Below, one piece after another: positions 59,612 to 64,000 of a stretch of 64,000 nt of DNA. Position numbers and translations under genes: made by a program. Source of the stretch: JBKPNJ01 sp963695705 (lineage in GTDB: Bacteria > Actinomycetota > Actinomycetes > Propionibacteriales > Nocardioidaceae); the NCBI GenBank assembly GCA_963695705.1, contig CAVOHB010000001.1, positions 62,001-126,000 of the forward strand, given 5' to 3'. The number at the start of each line of letters is the position of its first letter. The stretch's first letter is position 1. The notes beneath the pieces are model-generated. The model worked only from the letters and a program-made list of their open reading frames with translations, did not search any database and was not told the DNA's origin.

Positions 59612-60457
59612 TCAGCCCTCCTGTCCGGTTGCAGCGGGGGCGACGGCGGTCTCTGCCGGCGGCGCCGAGGCGGGTGCCGGGGCGGAGGCGTTGGGCGGGG
59701 ACGTGGCGCCCGTCGCCTCGGCGGCCGGCCGCGCGCCGCGCTCGGGGCGCTCGGGGCGCCGCCTCGAGGTCGGACGGCCCCGACCGGGAGCGGCGGCACG
59801 GGCGGCGGCCTGGATCTCGCGCTCGGCGCGGGTCCCGGCGACCTCACCCTTGTAGATCCACACCTTGACGCCGATCCGCCCGAATGTCGTCTTGGCCTCG
59901 TAGAAGCCGTAGTCGATGTCGGCCCGCAGTGTATGCAGCGGGACCCGGCCCTCACGGTAGAACTCCGAGCGGGACATCTCCGCGCCGCCGAGCCGACCCG
60001 AGCACTGGACCCGGATACCCTGGGCGCCCCCGCGCATCGACGTCTGCATGGCCTTGCGCATCGCCCGGCGGAACGACACCCGGCTGGACAGCTGCTCGGC
60101 CACACCCTGCGCGACCAGCTGCGCGTCGATCTCGGCGTTCTTGACCTCGAGGATGTTGAGCTGGACCTGCTTGCCGGTCAGCTTCTCCAGGTCGCTGCGC
60201 AACCGGTCGGCCTCCGCGCCGCGACGGCCGATGACGATCCCCGGACGGGCGGTGTGGATGTCGACACGGACCCGTTCACGGGTGCGCTCGATCTCGACCC
60301 GGGAGATCCCGGCCCGCTCCATGCCCTTGGTGAGCATCCGGCGGATCGCGACGTCCTCGCCGACGTACGCCTTGTACAGCTTCTCGGCGTACCACCGGCT
60401 CTTGTGATCGGTGGAGATCCCCAGGCGGAAACCGTGCGGATTGACTTTCTGGCCCAT
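59612..60457 (-). CDS. rpsC: 30S ribosomal protein S3 with C-terminal extension
   Basis: A 281-residue S3. MGQKVNPHGFRLGISTDHKSRWYA starts it; the KH domain has VRVDIHTARPGIVIGRRGAEADRL (about residues 63-87). The core ends about residue 212 after GRIGVKVWIYKGEVAGTRAER. A 65-residue Pro/Ala/Arg-rich tail follows (GRGRPTSRRRPERP, then Ala/Pro). Many actinobacteria have some tail, but the sequence here is low-complexity. It overlaps rplV by TGATG. Confidence 0.96.
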   Translation of the reverse strand: MGQKVNPHGFRLGISTDHKSRWYAEKLYKAYVGEDVAIRRMLTKGMERAGISRVEIERTRERVRVDIHTARPGIVIGRRGAEADRLRSDLEKLTGKQVQLNILEVKNAEIDAQLVAQGVAEQLSSRVSFRRAMRKAMQTSMRGGAQGIRVQCSGRLGGAEMSRSEFYREGRVPLHTLRADIDYGFYEAKTTFGRIGVKVWIYKGEVAGTRAEREIQAAARAAAPGRGRPTSRRRPERPERGARPAAEATGATSPPNASAPAPASAPPAETAVAPAATGQEG

Positions 60458-60885
60458 CAGCGGGTCCTGCCCTTCCTGGGAGTGCTCTGCTCGGGTCGCG
60501 GTTGCACGACCACGGTGATGTGGCTCGTGCGCTTCAGGATCCGGTACGCGCGACCCTGTGCGCGGGGTCGAAAACGCTTCAACGTCGGCCCCTCGCCCAC
60601 CGTGGCCTTCGTGATGACCAGCGCGTTCCGGTCCAGCCCCTCGACGGTGACGGCGTTGGACACGGCGCTCTCGAGCACCTTGTAGACCGGTTCGCTGGCT
60701 GCCTGCGGCGCGAAGCGAAGCAGCGCCAGCGCGTCGTCGACCTCTCGTCCGCGCACCAGGTCGACCACCCGGCGGGCCTTCATCGGGCTGATCCGGACGA
60801 ATCGGCCGATCGCGAACGCGCCGGGCTCGTCGCCCAGCAGGCTGTCGCGCCGGGCGCTCACGCGCCTTCGCTCCTGAACGGCCAT
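60457..60885 (-). CDS. rplV: 50S ribosomal protein L22
   Basis: A 142-residue exit-tunnel protein. The core is ISPMKARRVVDLVRGREVDDALALLRFAPQAASEPVYKVLESAVSNA, then ATVGEGPTLKRFRPRAQGRAYRILKRTSHITVVV. The 20-residue N-terminal leader (VQERRRVSARRDSLLGDE) is longer than the E. coli protein. Confidence 0.96.
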   Translation of the reverse strand: MAVQERRRVSARRDSLLGDEPGAFAIGRFVRISPMKARRVVDLVRGREVDDALALLRFAPQAASEPVYKVLESAVSNAVTVEGLDRNALVITKATVGEGPTLKRFRPRAQGRAYRILKRTSHITVVVQPRPEQSTPRKGRTR

Positions 60886-60940
60886 CAGCTCAGTTCTCTC
60901 TCGTCAGTAGGCATGTCATCTCTTGCAGATGTCACTCGCA

Positions 60941-61222
60941 TCAGCGGCGCCGGCTCTTGCGGTCGTCCTTGTCGTGCCCTCGGAAGGTCCTGGTAGGCGC
61001 GAACTCGCCCAGCTTGTGGCCGACCATCGAGTCGGTGATGAACACCGGCACGTGCTTGCGACCGTCGTGCACGGCGAGCGTGTGGCCGATCATCGCCGGC
61101 ACGATCATCGAGCGGCGTGACCAGGTGCGGATCACGTTCTTGGTGCCCTTGTCGTTCTGCACGTCCACCTTCTTCATCAGGTGGTCGTCGACGAACGGGC
61201 CCTTCTTGAGGCTGCGTGGCAA
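60941..61222 (-). CDS. rpsS: 30S ribosomal protein S19
   Basis: A 93-residue head protein, PRSLKKGPFVDDHLMKKVDVQN and HVPVFITDSMVGHKLGEFAPTRTF being universal S19 sequence. The start codon is TTG at 61222; no ATG or GTG fits, since it must precede the PRSLKKGPF motif. Confidence 0.97.
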   Translation of the reverse strand: MPRSLKKGPFVDDHLMKKVDVQNDKGTKNVIRTWSRRSMIVPAMIGHTLAVHDGRKHVPVFITDSMVGHKLGEFAPTRTFRGHDKDDRKSRRR

Positions 61223-61236
61223 CGTTTCGGCCCTTC

Positions 61237-62067
61237 TCAGCGCTTGCCGGTCTTGCGACGGCGGACGATCATCTGGTCACTGCTCTTGTGCTTGCGGGTG
61301 CGGCCCTCGGGCTGGCCCCACGGGGACACCGGGTGGCGGCCGCCGGAGGTCTTGCCCTCGCCACCGCCGTGCGGGTGGTCCACCGGGTTCATCGCCACAC
61401 CGCGCACGGTCGGGCGCTTGCCCTTCCATCGCATCCGGCCGGCCTTCCCCCAGTTGATGTTGGACTGCTCGGCGTTGCCGACCTCGCCGACCGTGGCCCG
61501 GCAGCGGACGTCGACGTAGCGCATCTCGCCGGACGGCATCCGCAGCTGCGCGCGGCTGCCCTCCTTGGCGACCAGCTGGACGCGCGCGCCGGCCGAGCGG
61601 GCGATCTTCGCACCGCCGCCGGGCCGCAGCTCGATGGCGTGGATGGTGGTGCCGACCGGGATGTTGCGCAGCGGGAGGTTGTTGCCCGGCTGGATGTCGG
61701 ATCCCGAGCCGTTCTCCACGCGGGTGCCCTGGCGCAGGCCGTTGGGCGCGATGATGTAGCGCTTGTCGCCGTCCTCGTAGTGCAGCAGAGCGATCCGCGC
61801 GGTGCGGTTGGGGTCGTACTCGATGTGCGCGACGCGGGCCGGCACACCGTCCTTGTCGTAGCGGCGGAAGTCGATGATGCGATAGGCCCGCTTGTGCCCA
61901 CCGCCCTGGTGGCGCGTGGTGATGCGCCCCTGGTTGTTCCGGCCGCCCTTGCGCGGCAGCGGCTCGACCAGCGACTTCTCCGGAGTGGTACGCGTGACCT
62001 CGACGAAGTCCGCGACGCTCGCGCCTCGACGGCCCGGCGTTGTCGGCTTGTACCTGCGAATGCCCAT
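61237..62067 (-). CDS. rplB: 50S ribosomal protein L2
   Basis: A 276-residue core protein required for subunit association and peptidyl transferase. MGIRRYKPTTPGRRGASVADF, RNNQGRITTRHQGGGHKRAYR and VRGVAMNPVDHPHGGGEG with the conserved His near residue 231 are present. ATG at 62067. Confidence 0.98.
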   Translation of the reverse strand: MGIRRYKPTTPGRRGASVADFVEVTRTTPEKSLVEPLPRKGGRNNQGRITTRHQGGGHKRAYRIIDFRRYDKDGVPARVAHIEYDPNRTARIALLHYEDGDKRYIIAPNGLRQGTRVENGSGSDIQPGNNLPLRNIPVGTTIHAIELRPGGGAKIARSAGARVQLVAKEGSRAQLRMPSGEMRYVDVRCRATVGEVGNAEQSNINWGKAGRMRWKGKRPTVRGVAMNPVDHPHGGGEGKTSGGRHPVSPWGQPEGRTRKHKSSDQMIVRRRKTGKR

Positions 62068-62099
62068 GGGTGCTCAGTCCTCGTATCCTTGCGCCCGCG

Positions 62100-62402
62100 T
62101 CACGCCGGGCCTGAGAAGATGTCGATCCGCTGACCGTCGGCGACGCTGACCACTGCCCGCTTGGTGTCCGGGCGGGAGCCCATGCCGGCGCGGGTACGGC
62201 GCTTCTTGCCCACCCGGTTGATGGTGTTGACGCTGGTGACCTTGACGTTGAACACCTTCTCGACCGCGATCTTGATCTCGGTCTTGTTGGCCCGGGGGTC
62301 GACGAGGAACGTGTACTTGTTCTGGTCGAGGAGGCCGTAGCTCTTCTCGCTGACGACCGGCTGGATCAGCACGTCGCGGTGGTCCTTGTGGATGCTGCTC
62401 AT
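62100..62402 (-). CDS. rplW: 50S ribosomal protein L23
   Basis: A 100-residue exit-site protein that docks trigger factor and SRP. DHRDVLIQPVVSEKSYGLLDQNKYTFLVDPRANKTEIKIAVEKVFNVKVTSVNT is typical. The ATG overlaps the rplD stop by ATGA. Confidence 0.97.
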   Translation of the reverse strand: MSSIHKDHRDVLIQPVVSEKSYGLLDQNKYTFLVDPRANKTEIKIAVEKVFNVKVTSVNTINRVGKKRRTRAGMGSRPDTKRAVVSVADGQRIDIFSGPA

Positions 62403-63148
62403 GAGGCTGCCTCCTCCGGCTCGTCGGCGGTCCGGTCGGATTCGGGCTCGTCGGGCTCAGCGGGCTCGGCGGGTTCAGCGGGTTCAGTAGATGCTGTGTC
62501 GGCTGCCCCGTCGGCCTTTCCGGCGACGAAGGCGTCGTACGCCGACCGGGTGAACACCACGTCGTCGCTGACCAGCACGTCGTAGGTGTTGAGCTGGTCG
62601 GCGGCGATCAGGTGGATCGTGTCGACGTTGCGCAGGCTCAGCCAGGTCACCTCGTCGCCGCGGGCGAGCACGACGAGCACCCGGGGCCGCTGGGTCAGCC
62701 GCCCGAGGGCCGCTCGTGCGGTCTTGGTCGACGGGCTGTCACCGTCGATAAGCCCTTCGACGATGTGCAGCCGGCCGGTCCGCGCCCGGTCGGAGAGAGC
62801 CCCGCGCAGCGCGGCGGCCTTCATCTTCTTGGGTGTGCGCTGGTCGTAGCGGCGCGGCTTGGGCCCGTTGACCGAGCCACCGCCGGTGAACTGAGGTGCG
62901 CGGATCGATCCCTGGCGCGCCCGTCCCGTGCCCTTCTGCCGGTGCGGCTTGCGCCCCCCGCCGGAGACCTCCGCCCGGCTCAGGGTGGCGTGGGTGCCCT
63001 GCCGGGCGGCCGCCTGCTGGGCCACGACGACCTGGTGGATCAACGCCACGTTGACGTCGACGTCGAAGATCTGCGGGGGGAGGTCCACACTGCCGGACTT
63101 GTTCCCCTCCAGGTCGAACACGTCGACACTTCCGGCTGCTGGGCTCAC
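62399..63148 (-). CDS. rplD: 50S ribosomal protein L4 with C-terminal acidic tail
   Basis: A 249-residue L4. The extended tunnel loop RAEVSGGGRKPHRQKGTGRARQGSIRAPQFTGGG spans about residues 54-87. The globular core ends near residue 210 (VFTRSAYDAFVAGKADGA). A 39-residue tail (repeats of EPAEPAEPAEPDEP, then acidic) follows. GTG at 63148 overlaps the rplC stop (GTGA). Confidence 0.95.
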   Translation of the reverse strand: MSPAAGSVDVFDLEGNKSGSVDLPPQIFDVDVNVALIHQVVVAQQAAARQGTHATLSRAEVSGGGRKPHRQKGTGRARQGSIRAPQFTGGGSVNGPKPRRYDQRTPKKMKAAALRGALSDRARTGRLHIVEGLIDGDSPSTKTARAALGRLTQRPRVLVVLARGDEVTWLSLRNVDTIHLIAADQLNTYDVLVSDDVVFTRSAYDAFVAGKADGAADTASTEPAEPAEPAEPDEPESDRTADEPEEAAS

Positions 63149-63807
63149 CGCTGGGCTCCCTTCGCCTTGCTCGCGCTGCGAATGAGGACCAGACCGTGCT
63201 TGGGACCGGGAACGGCTCCCTTGATCAGGATCAGCCCGCGCTCGCTGTCGATCGAATGCACGGTGAGGTTCTGGGTGGTGACGCGGTCGCCACCCATCCG
63301 GCCGGCCATCTTGACGCCCTTGAACACCCGGCCGGGCGTCGCGCAGGCACCGATCGAGCCGGGGGCCCGGTGTACCCGGTGGGCGCCGTGGCTGGCCCGC
63401 TGGCCCTTGAACCCGTGGCGTTTCATCACACCGGCGAATCCCTTGCCCTTGCTGGTGCCGGTCACGTCGACCGTCTCGCCCGCGGCGAACAGGTCGGGGG
63501 CGACCTCCTGGCCGAGCTGGTAGGTCGATGCGTCCTCGGTGCGGATCTCCACCAGGTGCCGCCTCGGTGTCACACCCGCCTTGGCGAAGTGGCCGGCGAG
63601 CGGTTTGCGGACCTTGCGTCCCTCGATCTCGCCGAAGCCGATCTGGACGGCCGAATAGCCGTCGGTGGCCGGCTGGCGGACCTGGGTCACCACGTTGGTG
63701 GATGCCTCGATCACCGTCACGGGGACGACACGGTTGCCCTCGTCCCACAGCTGGGTCATGCCGAGCTTCCTGCCCAGCAGCCCGCGCACGTTCGTTGTGA
63801 CGCTCAT
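63145..63807 (-). CDS. rplC: 50S ribosomal protein L3
   Basis: A 220-residue early-assembly protein. GLLGRKLGMTQLWDEGNRVVPVTVIEA opens the core, and VTGTSKGKGFAGVMKRHGFKGQRASHGAHRVHRAPGSIGACATPGRVFKGVKMAGRMGGDRVT is the central L3 signature with the PTC-proximal loop. ATG at 63807, 14 nt after rpsJ. Confidence 0.98.
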   Translation of the reverse strand: MSVTTNVRGLLGRKLGMTQLWDEGNRVVPVTVIEASTNVVTQVRQPATDGYSAVQIGFGEIEGRKVRKPLAGHFAKAGVTPRRHLVEIRTEDASTYQLGQEVAPDLFAAGETVDVTGTSKGKGFAGVMKRHGFKGQRASHGAHRVHRAPGSIGACATPGRVFKGVKMAGRMGGDRVTTQNLTVHSIDSERGLILIKGAVPGPKHGLVLIRSASKAKGAQR

Positions 63808-63821
63808 TGGTGTCCGATCCC

Positions 63822-64000
63822 TCAGAGCTTGATCTCGATGTCGACACCCGCGGGAAGGTCGAGTCGCATCAGCGAGTCGACCGTCTTGGGCGTGGGGTCG
63901 ATGATGTCGATGAGGCGCTTGTGCGTACGCATCTCGAAATGCTCGCGGCTGTCCTTGTACTTGTGCGGCGAGCGGATGACGCAGAAGACGTTCTTCTCGG
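63822..64000 (-). CDS. rpsJ: 30S ribosomal protein S10 (partial, C-terminal part)
   Basis: The C-terminal 58 residues of S10: EKNVFCVIRSPHKYKDSREH, then FEMRTHKRLIDIIDPTPKTVDSLMRLDLPAGVDIEIKL and the stop at 63822. The start lies beyond the right window edge. It heads the S10 operon, whose promoter is not visible here. S10 doubles as transcription factor NusE. Confidence 0.97.
   Translation of the reverse strand, partial: EKNVFCVIRSPHKYKDSREHFEMRTHKRLIDIIDPTPKTVDSLMRLDLPAGVDIEIKL

Overview
The window is a high-G+C actinobacterial chromosome segment. GTG and occasional TTG starts are frequent, and stop/start overlaps (ATGA, GTGA, TGATG) are common. It contains an actinobacterial groESL operon with CIRCE operators, paired guaB/guaB3 genes, a zinc-type S14, and the conserved neighbourhood rpsJ-spc-alpha / rplM-rpsI-glmM / coaA-acpS-nnrD-alr-tsaEBD / groESL / guaB. 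A Nocardioides- or Kribbella-like lineage (Propionibacteriales) is my best guess, from gene order only. I see no rRNA, tRNA, CRISPR array, phage or insertion sequence.

Positions 1-14.7 kb are accessory. They hold a partial gamma-glutamyltransferase, a GNAT acetyltransferase, an aldo/keto reductase, and an ArsR-SRPBCC-YCII operon with a self-overlapping operator. Next come a secreted TIGR03118-type protein, a membrane protein, an ABM-like monooxygenase, a tandem SnoaL-like protein followed by a relic of a serine-hydrolase 3' end, and a beta-lactamase-fold serine hydrolase coupled to a UbiA prenyltransferase. Divergent from these is an isoprenoid pair (idi and a geranylgeranyl-reductase-like gene), followed by a large cyclase-NTPase-TPR regulator and a small secreted protein.

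Positions 14.7-27.3 kb hold guaA, a GMC oxidoreductase/aldehyde dehydrogenase pair, a secreted M4 metalloprotease, guaB3, guaB and groEL/groES. The groES promoter has two CIRCE elements. Positions 27.3-36 kb hold a THUMP-like methyltransferase and a tightly overlapped leftward operon, acpS-nnrD-alr-alpha/beta hydrolase-GNAT::tsaE-tsaB-rimI-tsaD. This joins CoA/ACP activation, NAD(P)H repair, cell-wall D-alanine and tRNA t6A synthesis. coaA, a tandem GNAT, glmM, rpsI and rplM follow, then gltA, an ABC-F ATPase, an XRE regulator, an RsmC-like methyltransferase and truA.

Positions 46.2-64 kb are the S10/spc/alpha ribosomal superoperon on the minus strand, from rpsJ (cut at the right edge) to rplQ, with secY, adk, map, infA and rpoA in the usual places.

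No obviously new large system stands out. The most interesting signals are: a 26-bp palindrome present three times, once inside alr; the repeat-built acidic tail of L17 and extensions on other ribosomal proteins; the GNAT-TsaE fusion; the ArsR operator spanning its own start codon; and the duplicated/relic structure at 5.9-8.6 kb.
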